The notes below the pieces were generated by a model. The model did not search any database, was not told where the DNA came from, and saw nothing but the letters and a program-made list of their open reading frames with translations. DNA of 64,000 nt from positions 4,035,001 to 4,099,000 of the forward strand of contig LR746277.1 of NCBI GenBank assembly GCA_902729315.2. Reading direction: 5' to 3'. A program made the translations under genes and the position numbers. Below, piece after piece: positions 46,606 to 57,756 of this stretch; the stretch's first letter is position 1; each line of letters opens with the position of its first letter. This DNA is from Spirodela intermedia. Taxonomy: Eukaryota; Streptophyta; Magnoliopsida; Alismatales; Araceae.

Positions 46606-49600
46606 AAAATAAGCGGAAAAAATCAAATGGTAAATACGTAGACCGGCCCAAAAAAAAAGGTATGGGATTATTCAGAACTCTCGTACTCCTTTAGAAAGCG
46701 GCGGAAACGAACGAGATGTAGAAGATCAGTGTACACATTGGGTATAAGACAAAGATAGATAGGAGACATCAGAGGAAGAGAGATAAAGAAGCAGAGTTGC
46801 TTGCCCTAGGTTCTCTCTCTTTATAGTTTGGTGAGATTTTCTCATAGATACGATGACAGTGTGGATATTCTTGTTTCGCACGAAGAAGAAAGGTCTGTGG
46901 GGATAAACCCTTGTGATGTTTTCTGTAAATAAGTATGGGTATTCTTAGTGTACATAATTTTCAAGTACATACGTATCCATCACCATGGCGCGTGCCTCCA
47001 AACTGCTGTTGAAGACGAGTGCCGTTAGCCAATCGATGAACCACTGAAGCTGTCCTTTACCTCTCATGATCCTCACCCTTTCTCTCACTTCGCTCTCACG
47101 AAGAAGTGAGGAGGGAGGAACAGCGGTGCAGCACGAAAGGAACGTTTATGAAGAACTCTAAATTGGCGATAACGACCGGATGAGAGCGGATAGATGATAG
47201 AGGATGAGAAGCAGGCCCTCCGTGACGATCCAAAAGCAGCGGCGGCCGGTGGAGTGGACGTCCGTTTCCGGCGTTCGGCCGCCGCCTGCGTCCCCCTCGG
47301 GCATACTAGTCGTCGGCACGCGGTGGCCACTTGCGCCAAGGCCGGCTCTATCGCGGTGACGGCTGACGCCCGAAGACGATTCATTCATCCGGCCCGATTG
47401 ATTTCCCTCATCGTTTTCATCCTATTTAAGCCGTCTCGTTCATTCTGACGCAACCTCTCTTTCCGTGGATAAAAATATTCCACCGGGATGGGGTGGGCAC
47501 GTCGAGGAGAGGCGTGGCGAACCAAGCTTCTCCAAGCTCTTGCCATCACCCACGTCGTCACCAGCCACCGACTGATGCCCGCCTGATCAATTTCGCCTGA
47601 CGGCCCCGCCTAGTTTCCAAACGCGCGTCAGCTACGCTATTCTGGCAGAGCTCTCTCGGGGCAGCCTGCGCAAGCGAGTAACATGGGGTGCATCTGAATT
47701 AAATTTTGATCATCATAACTGATTATCTAACTATTTTTAACATTAAATAAGGAGTGGGAGACACTTGGCATCTAGTGCGATCACATCGTGTTTGAGGAAG
47801 ATTAGCACTGATCGAACCCTAGAGGGTAAGTAAACCTAAATTTATATCAGTTTGAGAAGCGGACCATCAAAACCTAGGTGATATGGATATCATCAGTATC
47901 GATTTTTACGTGGAAGATAGATTATCACTTTTCTGATGCGCTAGATCATCTCGTACATGAAACTAATGGCGGCTCCTCAAACCACTGTTTGTTCTGTAGG
48001 AACATGACGCTAAGGATGCACGTTGTTAAGCGAGATATCACCAGAAAGGCTGAGGAAGACCAAGATGAAAAGGTGACGTCTGCTGACGCGGGGAAGAAGG
48101 GTGGGGATGAAAGACAGTGGCAGGTATCCGTCCACTTCTTCAGAAAAAGTCGTAACGTAGAGAGACAAAAGGCGTCACACTGGCTGTATTTTGCGAGGAC
48201 CAACAAGAATGCATGGTCTTCAAGGCACTAAATAGGAACAAAAAAATTGGTGCGATAGAAGGTATAATATTCTATAAGCGCGTGTCTTGTCTGTTCTCTT
48301 TCAACGGTACTATATTCCCAGATGCGCGTAATCAGAGCAGTTGCTGGGGACAAAGCTGTATCCTTTCAGATAGTTTATGATCTTTATACTCGCGCATCAC
48401 CGGCAGGCAAGTTGCGCCGGAATTTCTTTTATCTCGAGTCTCTGTCGCCCTCGTCGTGGAGCTGCTGCGTGCCTCCTAAGCGAACAGTCTTTACAGATTT
48501 CAGTTGTAATACATATAGAACACGGGGACCGTCGACCAACTTTATGAATTTCTGAACCTTTGGAGTTTGGAAAGAAAGCGTGAACAGTTTGTGATAGATG
48601 GGTACGGGTTAAGTATAGCTCACATCGGGTCTTTCGTTTCTTAAAAGGTTGAACGAAGAGCACAAATCTGGTTATTATTTCATCTCATCTAAAATACAGG
48701 TAATGCTTTTGTCTCGTAAAATTTTTTGGAAATTTTTCAATATTAACTTTGTGCTAAAGAAATTACATGATTTCTGATTAGGAAGAAGCAAAGTTACCCT
48801 AGTCAACTGTTCCTTGAAATCTTGACTGAGCATGTACATATTGATGAGGCTATAAATGACTATGACTACTAAATTACTAAATCTCTCTAGTTGTATACAA
48901 GGTAATAATCCAACATCTATAATGAAGGTATCAACGAATGCACTAGGAAAATTATAGCCTAAAAGTATCAACATATGGTTATTTACGGTGATAGTTAATG
49001 ACCATAGTCTTGAGTATCAGCACCACAAAGGGTATGTGCCAACTGCACATGGGTGCAAAATATAAAATAATTTGAATAACGGTTGATACTTGAGACACAA
49101 GCGTTGGACTTCAAACAAAAAACTAGATAAATAATCTACATATGGTTCAACATCTTTAATGGAATTTCCGGCGCCCATAGAAATTTTTGAAAAGAAGAAA
49201 ACAATGGTTGATACCACAAGAGAAATTGTGAGTCTTTAGTGTCAAAGTAAGCATAATGGAAAACTTTAGTGCCAGCACTATGTAGAATAGATGTTGGCAC
49301 TTGAAAATTAGTTAGAAGACCCAGAGTCTTAACATTTGGCTAGAACATAACTATTTCACTACATTTACAATGACTACTTTGTCTATAGTACAAAGAAAAC
49401 AAACTAAATAAATAAAATATAGTCATTAGAGAGGATGACACGTCTAATGTCTATAGAATACAATTGTTATGATGGATTCGTACAATAAGTTATGAACAGT
49501 AAGGACTAGAATATTTATAAACACCAAAGGGATTCATGGATGCAATTTTTTTGTATATAGTTCATAGGGAAGGCAGAAAAACTACTGATTTTTCTCGAAA

Positions 49601-50615
49601 CTTGAATAATATAATATAAGAAAAAAACCTTTCATTTTCACTAGAGAAAAATCTGCTTTTGAAAAAAGTAGGACAGAAATCAATGCATCAATTTTCTTTT
49701 CACAATTTGCTTAGTTCTATGCCTCAAAAGGTGCATGTACAGATCCTAAAGGATAGTTTTTTTTTCCTGATCAACCAACTCAATACATTCTTTTTAATTT
49801 GTTCGTAGATTAAGGTCATTTTTTTATTTTCATCGATTGAATAGAAGACTTATTTCGATGAATGTTTAAAAGAAGAAATTGAATTGGTCAAAGCTATCCC
49901 ATAATAAAATATATTGTTGCTGAAATTTGCTTTTTGGTTCTTTCTTCCATAACCAAAACTCGAACAAGGAAGAAATAAGAAGGCCCTTTGGTGAACATGG
50001 TCATAAATCCATGATATGAATTTGATTCTACTCTCCATATGGTTGGGAACTAATGGTTGGTATAATCTACAATGATTTTTGATTGCCAAATAATGATCAA
50101 ATTACATCATTTTGTTTCCATTTTCCAATCATTCTAGATACAATTGTCAGATATTAGATGATTTACATGTACTAATATGTATTGACAATAGTAATTATCC
50201 ATGAGAAGAACATTACAGTATATTTGGAGAAAAAAATGGATAAAAAATGTTTTGGTTAAATCTTTCTCCAATCAAAAGAGGGGGTTGGAAGTTCATGTGT
50301 ACACTTGACTAGAAATTGAAAAGAGATGCAACAGCTACAATTCATTTGGAAATCATAAGATATTTGACACTAGAAGAAAAGGGTGATCCGAATCATCTTA
50401 ACCTGGCTTTGCCTTCAATCCTCTTGATTTTTATAACAATACCAAGCTAAGTTTTTTTTCCTATGAATTTTGAATAGGACATGCTCAACAAAATTTTCTT
50501 CATGTAAAATCTGTCCAATTTAGACTTGAATCCTTCCATAATTTTGGCAGGTTAGTTCAGTTTAGGTTTTATCTTATCTTGTATTTACAAGACTGAATAA
50601 ATGATAAATCAACTG
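46606..50615. other. Gene-poor intergenic stretch, AT-rich in its right half
   Basis: 4 kb without a supported gene. From about 48600 to 50600 the DNA is clearly more AT-rich than other gaps in the window and lacks frames over about 80 codons. It may be an old transposon or organelle-derived insertion, but I recognise no diagnostic sequence. The left half has a TATA-like CTATTTAAG at about 47423 followed only by a 32-codon frame at 47487. Confidence 0.5.
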
Positions 50616-50687
50616 GTCGTTGTAGTATAGTGGTAAGTATTCCCGCCTGTCACGCGGGTGACCCGGGTTCGATCCCCGGCAACGGCG
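50616..50687 (+). tRNA. trnD-GUC: tRNA-Asp (anticodon GUC)
   Basis: 72 bases fold as a complete cloverleaf. The acceptor stem GTCGTTG pairs with CAACGGC (50680-50686) with one G-U pair, and G50687 is the discriminator. The anticodon GTC is at 50649-50651 in the loop CTGTCAC closed by CCCGC/GCGGG. The T arm is CCGGGTTCGATCCCCGG. The internal A box (TAGTATAGTGG, 50623-50633) and B box (GGTTCGATCC, 50666-50675) are intact. No intron, and no encoded CCA. It is a nuclear cytosolic type, not plastid or mitochondrial. Confidence 0.97.
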
Positions 50688-51166
50688 CCCTCACTCTCTC
50701 TGTTTTTCCTCCAGCAGGGTGTTGTACTCTCTCTACTGATTACTGCGAAGACGTTCACCGGAAGAAGGCAATACAAAACACGCGTTCCCACGCTTGATCC
50801 TCTTCCCATACCACGGAATCCATTCGCCAACCCCCTACTAGCATCACCAAACGCTTTCCGTTCGTCTCATTTATTTCCTCATTTACTCTCTCTCTCTCTC
50901 TCTCTCGCTCTCGTGGCGCACGCGTGGGCAGAATGGAATGATCGCGCCCCGGCCGTCATGATTCCGCTCCTCGTGCGGTGAGGATCTTCTCACGGGGCTG
51001 CGACAGTGACGCCGCCGGGCCCCCATCCCCGGATTCTTCCCCGCCCGTGCGCTCAGACAATGAGCAGCCCTCCCCGATCCCTCTCCGCCAATAAATTATC
51101 TCCTTCACCCCCTTCCCTCCCTCTTCCCCTCTAGACTCCTGCCCCCAACTCCCCACCACCGGCAAG
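50688..51166. other. MIZ1-like promoter and leader
   Basis: 479 bp between the tRNA and the DUF617 gene. It holds a CT microsatellite (about 50885-50906) and an AATAAATTA element (about 51089-51097) 70 bases before the ATG that may act as a TATA box. Confidence 0.5.
50703..50707 (+). terminator. RNA polymerase III terminator (T5)
   Basis: A run of five T begins 16 bases after the tRNA-Asp end. It is the first T-run of four or more downstream and the likely stop for transcription. Confidence 0.7.
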
Positions 51167-51844
51167 ATGAGGATTGTCGATCTGAGCAGCCATCGCGGCC
51201 CGCTGCGCATCATCGACTCGCCGACGGACTTAGACTGCAGCAAGGACGTAGGGTTCCGGCGTACCTTCCGGTCCCTGGTCGAGTGCATGGTCCCCTGCTG
51301 CGGCTTCCAGGCCTCCCACGACTCGCCGGAATCGGACGCCGAGTGCCCCCTCGGCTCCACGGTCACCGGCACCTTCTTCGGCTACCGCAGGGGGCGAGTC
51401 AGCTTCTGCCTCCAGGAAGGCGGCCGCAGCCCCCCCCTCCTCCTGCTCGAGCTCTCCTTGCCCACCGCGTACCTCGCCAGGGAGATGCAGTGCGGCCTGC
51501 TTCGCATCGCGCTGGAGAGCGACCGGTCTTCCCTCCGCCGTCCCCTCGCCGGCTCCCTCTTCAGCATCCCCGTGTGGTCCATGTACTGCAACGGGAGGAA
51601 GATGGGTTTCGCCGTCCGAAGGCAGATGAGCGAGAAGGATGCCTCCATCTTCAAGCTCATGCAGTCTGTCTCCGTCGGCGCCGGCGTGCTGCCGGCGGAG
51701 TCGAAGGCCGCCGAAGGGGACCTCATGTACCTCCGGGCGAGCTTCGAGAGGGTCATCGGTTCTGCCGACTCGGAGTCCTTCCACCTGATCAACCCCGTCG
51801 GAAGCTCCGGCCAACAGTTGAGCATCTTCTTGTTGAGATCTTAA
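51167..51844 (+). CDS. MIZU-KUSSEI 1-like protein (DUF617)
   Basis: Intronless, 225 residues. MIZ1-family (DUF617, PF04759) proteins are plant-specific. MIZ1 itself is an ER-associated protein needed for root hydrotropism through calcium signalling; most family members are uncharacterised. The family blocks are in order: STVTGTFFGYRRGRVSFCLQ (about 64-83), LLLELSLPTAYLAREMQCG, LRIALE, SIPVWSMYCNGRKMGFAVRR, and in the C-terminal part LPAESKAAEGDLMYLRASFERVIGS ending in DSESFHLINP. The ATG follows a CT-rich leader. Membership is certain; a hydrotropism role for this copy is not. Confidence 0.93.
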   Translation: MRIVDLSSHRGPLRIIDSPTDLDCSKDVGFRRTFRSLVECMVPCCGFQASHDSPESDAECPLGSTVTGTFFGYRRGRVSFCLQEGGRSPPLLLLELSLPTAYLAREMQCGLLRIALESDRSSLRRPLAGSLFSIPVWSMYCNGRKMGFAVRRQMSEKDASIFKLMQSVSVGAGVLPAESKAAEGDLMYLRASFERVIGSADSESFHLINPVGSSGQQLSIFLLRS

Positions 51845-52168
51845 TCCAAGAGGAAGATCCCCTGGCGGGATTCAGTCGATAGAACATGTACTGTGTCTGC
51901 GAATATATGATGTGCGTACAGTCGTTTTGATATCGAGCGAGGACGTCCACAAGTCAATGATCTGTTCTTGGCCCCAGCAGTTTGACTGCTGACCAGCGTC
52001 CTTTTAAAATCATTCGGCCGGGCGGTAGTGGCGTCCAACTCGGCTGGTCCAGTCGATGCCCCCCAAATGGGTGCCTTCTCCTCGCCATGGCCGGAGATCG
52101 TTCGCCTCGAGGGCGCACCGTGGGGGGTCTCCTCTGCTCCTGTGCATGCGCTCGAGCGTAGGTAGGTT

Positions 52169-52171
<3 letters not shown>

Positions 52172-52216
<45 letters not shown>
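52172..52216. repeat. Long GA microsatellite
   Basis: About 45 bp of pure GA, among the longest in the window. Confidence 0.95.
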
Positions 52217-52219
<3 letters not shown>

Positions 52220-52624
52220 GGGAGGGGGGTTCGCCGCTTCTTTTTCCTGAATAACCGAAACTTCTCGCAGCCCCTGGAAGCGAAGGAATATCTTCATTCC
52301 TCGTCTTCTTTCTAGGGCTTCCCCTAGAAACCGTCCACGCCGTTGATCGAAAGGGGTCTCCATCAAGCTCACTGGACGTCTCAATGCCCCGTCAATCCAC
52401 CTGCACTATGTTCAGCCCTCGGCCGCGTGGAAGCTGCCCAGTCTCCGTTCTGAAGAGGAAGGAAGCGGGAGAGAGAGAGAGAGAGAGAGAGCATTATTAT
52501 GATGCGTCTGTCGACCAGAGGGACGTGACTTTTCTCCAAAGTCTCCTGGACCACCTTTCGGACACCACGCACCCCTTCCCCCCCTGTGTTGTCCCTCAAG
52601 AGGCAATGCCGTCCACGAATACCC

Positions 52625-52626
<2 letters not shown>

Positions 52627-52660
<34 letters not shown>
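52627..52660. repeat. CT microsatellite
   Basis: Pure CT run of about 34 bp, 450 bp from the GA run at 52172 and in the opposite orientation, so the two could pair in a transcript. Confidence 0.9.
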
Positions 52661-52663
<3 letters not shown>

Positions 52664-52814
52664 ACACCCCCCCCCTTTTGGCGGCCCATGCACCTGAGGC
52701 ACACGTATGTAGCTGTTGGTGTCCCTCTACGAACACGCCGGCGTCAGGGTTCTGATCCAGCCTCAGCTGCGGACTGCACCGTTCTTCTCCCCATGTCTTC
52801 CCCTCTCGGTCCGC

Positions 52815-53010
52815 AGCACTGGCCGGAGAAGAAGAAGAAGAAGACTCTGTGCAGAGGAGACGCTAGCCATGGCCCACCTGTTGGGCCTTCTTCCCCTCTC
52901 GATCCCCCAACAATGGCCGAAGGAGAAGAAGAAGAAGACGAAGAAGCTGCGCAGAGGAGGACACACCAGCCATGGCCCACCTGTTGGGCCTTCTTCTTCC
53001 TCGTCTTTTT
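52815..53010 (+). repeat. Two-copy tandem repeat, unit 103 bp
   Basis: Each copy holds GAAGAAGAAGAAGA, then CTG(T/C)GCAGAGGAG, then a shared block GCCATGGCCCACCTGTTGG followed by GCCTTCTTC. The block starts at 52866 and again at 52969. 103 bp is not a multiple of three, so the copies fall in different frames. Confidence 0.9.
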
Positions 53011-54816
53011 CCTCCTGTTCTGCGTAGAGCCAAGGAGGGCGCTGCTCTCCATTGATGCTGCCTCCTTGTTGCCGTCGAACGAGGGAACGTCGATGGCGAC
53101 TGCTCTTTTGGCGGCGCTGACGCCCAGTTGGCCCTCCTAGTCAATACAAAGTGGTGGGCCCTACCCTAATCCATTAAATGTCGGCATGCGTTGACGGTGA
53201 CGATTGAACCGAACCTTCGTGAAGGAATCGGTGCCGCTCGCCGGCTGATCTTTTTTCAGCTTTAGGCCCGAGCTCGTTCACAACGAACCGGCCCAGTGGG
53301 CAAGATTACTCTTCATGGGCCGGATAAGCCCAGTCTTTAAATAAATATTTTTTTAATCTGGGGAATTATTCCCTGCTATGTCGATGAAATGACTATAATA
53401 CCCCTATTCAAGGAAATAGGATATGTTGGCTCTGTGGGGGCTTTTGTGGACTGAAGAACTATTCACCAGTAATTGAGGTTTTATTTTAATTAATAAACTT
53501 TAAAAGGGGCTGCCTGTATTTTAATCGTTGAAATTCTTTCAAGTGGAAATAAACTAAAAACAAACAAGCAGCACGTCGTTCTGCGCTAATTACTCCACGT
53601 CGTTGCTTTGACTTTGGGCCACATTTTTTAAATAGTCGCTCTGCACGAGACGAGTCAACGGCATGGAACCGTCGGTCGTCTTCATCGGTCACCCCCGCCT
53701 GCTCCGTCGCAGGCGTCGGAACGTGGAGAGCCGACCCACGAGCCCCGACGAGCTGCCGCTGCTGCTGGCACCGCCGTCCCGCGTGGTGGCTACCCTAGCG
53801 ACGGCGAGGGCGTCTCCGCAGCCCGCCGGCGGATGTGCACCGCCGTTATCCCCTCCGGGGTCCCCCGACAGTGCCCGCTGGCCAGATCCCTTAGCTGTCA
53901 ATGGGCACGTCCCAATTTCTTATTCTCCACCAACTACACGAAGAATTGATTGTCTGGGTGAGATCTTGGATCGCTGAAATTATTGCGAGCGCTGTCGAAG
54001 TGAAACCTCATTCAATTCCCTCTTTCCACGTTCCTCCTCGTTTTCCTGACCCATCTGTGCCTCCCCAGACCCACAGAGCGGCAGAGCGCCAACAACCGCC
54101 CCGCCCCCTGCATGGCCCGGAAAGGAGGTACAGGGAGTCCTTCGGGGCCCTGTTCTTCGCTTCACCACCTGTAAAGCATTGTTCCTCATCTTGGGTCGGG
54201 ATTGGTTCCGTGGAGGATCATGGCGGTTGCTTGATTCGCTCAACGTCGTTGAGCAGGTGGTCTCCGCGATTTTATATTAGATGAGCCGTTCTTTTTAGTA
54301 ATCAGTGCGCCCTCTCTGTCATCATCACTGAGCACTGTCCCCCCCCCCCCCCTCACTTCCTTCGTGCAGTAGAAGAGACTTAATGGTGACGCCTCTTCCC
54401 TCTCTTTCGCCTTCATCCTCCCCCTCCCGATGCAGTACAGAGAGATCCGGAGAAATAGTTAATGCCGTCTTATTGATTATGATGGGGTGGCGCGCCCTCT
54501 CTCTGTTGACATTTCTTTTAGGTCAATTTCCTCTGCAGGGCGCTCTGGTGCTGCTGGGGATCGCCTTCAAGGTCGAAGAGGATGCGGATCAAGGTTTCTT
54601 CGCGGGAAGAATTCCAGTGAAGTGAGCTGGCTCCCTTTTCCCGGCATCTGGTTTCAATGAGGTGATGCTTGCTGGCTTCACTCCCTGAACGGAGATCTCT
54701 GAGGACCTCCGCCTTCCCCGAAATCTGTGTCCTTCGTCTGCCAGTCTCTTCCTCTCGGTTTGGTGATGCCGTCTGAAGTGCTCTTCCTGGTTTATCGTCT
54801 CCATCGAAGGCTAGAT

Positions 54817-57238
54817 ATGTCTACGCAGGAGCTGGGAAGATCTGCGGGGGACGCCAAGGATTCTCCGAGAACCACTTGTTCCTCGAGACCCACCTCCTCT
54901 CCTCCTCTCCGCAGGGATTCCGCGAGGTAATAACGATCTGAGACTGTTCATTGCCCATTAGGCTGCTGCTCGGTCCTCACACTTGTGCCCTCGTGATTTC
55001 AGAGGCTGCAGGTCACAGGAGGAGAAGTTAAATTCTTCATCCCCCTGGTCCTCCCATGGCTCTAGCTCTGTAAGTGCTCTGATTCGGCTGTTGAGCTGAG
55101 CTCTGTAACTGTCTCGATTATAGTCAAGACTGATTCTCCATGGAAGAAACCGTCTTCCCAGCTCGCAGATTGTCTCTCGGCTCGAGAATCATCTTGGGAG
55201 GAGCTTTTCTTTTCTTTTCTTTTTCCCCCTCGTTGCGAGTTGTTGGAGATCATTGCTTAGAATCTCATGCCGTGGGTTGTTTTCTTCTTCCTTTTTCTGG
55301 CAGCCTGAGGCGAATCTGGTGAAGGAGATCGCTGCCGTGGAGCTGGAGATATTTCATCTGGAGCAGCACCTTCTCTCCCTGTACAGGGCCGTCTTCAGCA
55401 ACTACCTTGCCAACGGCAGAACCCAGACCGGAGAACGATCCAGCGAGCTCCCTTCAGCGTTGGAGGGGATCTCCCCCCTTCGAGGGCCGAGAAACCAAGG
55501 GACATTCGGGTCGCGGCTGCTGACTTGTCATCACCCGTCTCCCTGGATTAGCTCCGGCGTCGAAGACCGAAAGGGGCATCTGGAGACTGATCCTGCTGGT
55601 TTGGAGGATCCAAGCTCCCTCCTGGCAAGTAACCGAACCGCCATGTCCGTATTCCCCATTTTCGCAGAGACCCAGAAGGGATATTGACGCATTTCTCTGC
55701 GATCTCTAGGGTTCTTCGAAACCCATCTCTCTCTATTGCAGAGTCGCGGCTCCGCAGATCTTCTGGGTCTCTGAGACCCCCTGCAAGCTCTCTGAAGAGA
55801 TAATCAGATGCATATCGGCCGTCTATGCGAGCTTAGCGGACCCGCCGCCTCCCCGAACGGATTCCTCCCCCTCCCCGGCCTCATCTTCTTCAACCTCCAG
55901 CCCGCGCTTTCTCCAGGTCGCTGCTGAAACTTGGAGCGCAGAGCATCCGATGCTGAAGAGCGGCTGCCGGGGGCCCTACGGCGGAATGCTCGAGATCTTG
56001 AAGATCTCTGCGGACGGCTCGAGATTTGCTTCTGCAGCTTCGATGCTCCAGAATTACAGGTAAATTGGAACTCCGGTTTCTTCCGGTCTCTTCCCGTTGG
56101 TCAAGGGCTCCTCTGAAACCATCATAATACGCCGCCGCAGGGCCCTGATTCGTCAACTGGAGACGACCAACCCCAGAGAGATGAGTCGCGAGGAGAAGCT
56201 CGCGTTCTGGGTCAACGTTCACAACGCCCTGGTGATGCACGTACGTCTCTGATTCTCCCCATTTCTAAGAGAATAAAATTAGTCTCCGGGTGGATGTTTA
56301 CCGTCGCGCGCCATGCATTCCGGGTTGCTGAGCTTCAGGCGATCCTGGCTTACGGCCTTCGTCACAGCTCCTCGAGGACGTCATCCTCGTTGACCAAGGT
56401 ACGTGCTTACTCATCATCGGCGACTTCTGGTGGAGTGCTTGGGATTGATTCTCAGGGATGGATCTTCTTCTTCTTCTTCAGGCGGCGTACAACGTGGGTG
56501 GGCTGAGTGTAAACGCCCATGAAATCCGGAGTTCCGTCCTCGGATGTCAACCACACAGCCCAGAACCGGTGCGCATAATAAATATATATATTTATTCTCT
56601 TTTTCTTTAATCGGGGTCGAAGCGCTGACTGTTCTTGACGGCGTGCGCAGAAGCTGAGGGCCCTGTTCTCCCGCCGGTCGCAGAAGTCAACCAGGGTCAG
56701 AGGGGAGCACCCCTACGCCGTTGACCAACGGGAGCCGCTTGTCCACTTCGCGCTCTGCACCGGCGCTTACTCTGACCCCGCCGTATGATTCTCCCAGCCC
56801 CTTCCCCTCCCCCCCGCCCATCCGCCTCCACGCCTTCCTCAGCGGCGGCGCCGCCGCCTTCGCCTGGTTTTTTTCTCGCAGGTCCGCGTCTACACCGCCA
56901 AGAACGTCCTCAGGGAGCTCGAAGCCGCGAGGGCCGACTTTCTTCAGTCAACTGTCTCTGTTCAGAGGGAGACCAAGCTGGTCCTGCCTAAAATCCTGCT
57001 CCGCTACGCCGCAGACGCCGCCGTTGACCCGCCGGCCGTGTTGGAGATGGTGCAGGCGGCCGTGGCGGCGGAGAGTCGGCAGGGGGCGGCGATACGGCGG
57101 TGCTGCTCCAAGGAGAGCCCGGAGAGCTGCGCGGAGTACGCCCCCTACAGGTCCAAATTCAGATACATTATACACGGAGATCTGGTCAAAGAGTGGAGTG
57201 AAGATCTCGGGCTCGATGATTTAAGAGCTTCGCCATGA
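54817..57238 (+). CDS. Leucine-zipper/DUF547 protein (MIP1-related)
   Basis: Plant protein with an N-terminal coiled coil (MIP1-type leucine zipper, PF14389) and a C-terminal DUF547 domain; biochemical role unknown. Exons: 54817-54926, 55003-55069, 55304-55628, 55744-56059, 56141-56240, 56339-56398, 56482-56568, 56651-56782, 56882-57238, about 517 residues. Clear blocks: EANLVKEIAAVELEIFHLEQHLLSLYR; KLSEEIIRCISAVYASLADPP; then DUF547 with REEKLAFWVNVHNALVMH, AAYNVGGLSVNAHEIRSSVLGC, EPLVHFALCTGAYSDPAVRVYT and TKLVLPKILLRYAAD. Two places are uncertain. The start could be Met at 54766, or lie in an upstream exon. The 55628/55744 junction keeps frame only with a GAG|TC acceptor; 55758 is an alternative needing another donor. 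Exons 5-9 are solid. It ends 212 bp from convergent KCBP. Confidence 0.85.
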
Positions 57239-57416
57239 TCATCTTCTTACTCTGCAGAGAAATCTCCAGGAAAGTGGGAGGACGAGCAGCTCTGAACCAC
57301 TATATGAACAGTATAAGTATAATCCGTCTATGATTAGATAGGGTGAACATGTACAAGCACCGCGAAGAACGGCGTTTAATCTTCTAATGAAGGAGGAGGG
57401 AAAGAAGAAGAAAGAG

Positions 57417-57450
<34 letters not shown>
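57239..57450. other. Tail-to-tail spacer between DUF547 and KCBP genes
   Basis: Only 212 bp separate the two stop codons, so the 3' UTRs probably overlap. The right part is a GAAA microsatellite lying in the KCBP 3' UTR. Confidence 0.7.
57412..57450. repeat. GAAA microsatellite directly after the KCBP stop codon
   Basis: On the minus strand the KCBP stop TAG (57453-57451) is followed immediately by (CTTT)n of about 35-40 bp. Confidence 0.9.
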
Positions 57451-57700
57451 CTACGAAGAAAACCTCGTCTCCCCTCTGTCACTCGGAGGCCGGTCCTCCG
57501 AGATCTCTTCCAGTTCGTCGTCGTCGGCCCTCTTCCCCGCCTGCTCCTTCCAGTAAGCGACCAGTCTCTTGAGCCGAGAAACCTCTTTCGAGGACACGTT
57601 CTTGCTGGGGTCGTTTACGATGGAGCGCACCCTCGAGGCGTACCTGGAAGCCATGGGCGAGACAAGAAGGTGAGATCATGCACCGAAGAGGGGGCCGATT

Positions 57701-57756
<56 letters not shown>

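Larger units (their letters stand above)
51845..54816. other. Intergenic between the MIZ1-like and DUF547 genes
   Basis: 3 kb. Large GA/CT microsatellites at 52172-52216, 52469-52491 and 52627-52660; a two-copy 103-bp tandem repeat at about 52815-53010; a 14-C run at 54339-54352. A TTTAAATA element at about 53627 lies 30 bases before an ATG at 53663 that opens a 104-codon frame without a known domain. It may be the promoter or leader of the DUF547 gene. No other gene is supported. Confidence 0.5.

Noticed and set aside
47878-48231. 117-codon frame upstream of the AT-rich island
   Set aside because: It starts with GTG and has no family signature; no promoter was seen. It could be decayed repeat DNA, but I cannot show that.
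49850-50089. 79-codon minus-strand frame considered as organelle or retroelement remnant
   Set aside because: No diagnostic plastid, mitochondrial or reverse-transcriptase motif could be recognised.
52172-52660. Possible CRISPR-like array or satellite
   Set aside because: The repeats are plain dinucleotide microsatellites with no unique spacers, and the sequence is plant nuclear DNA.
53663-53977. 104-codon frame MEPSVVFIGHPR considered as the first exon of the DUF547 gene
   Set aside because: Its TATA-like element is only about 30 bases away, leaving almost no leader, and no phase-consistent splice to the leucine-zipper exon could be supported.
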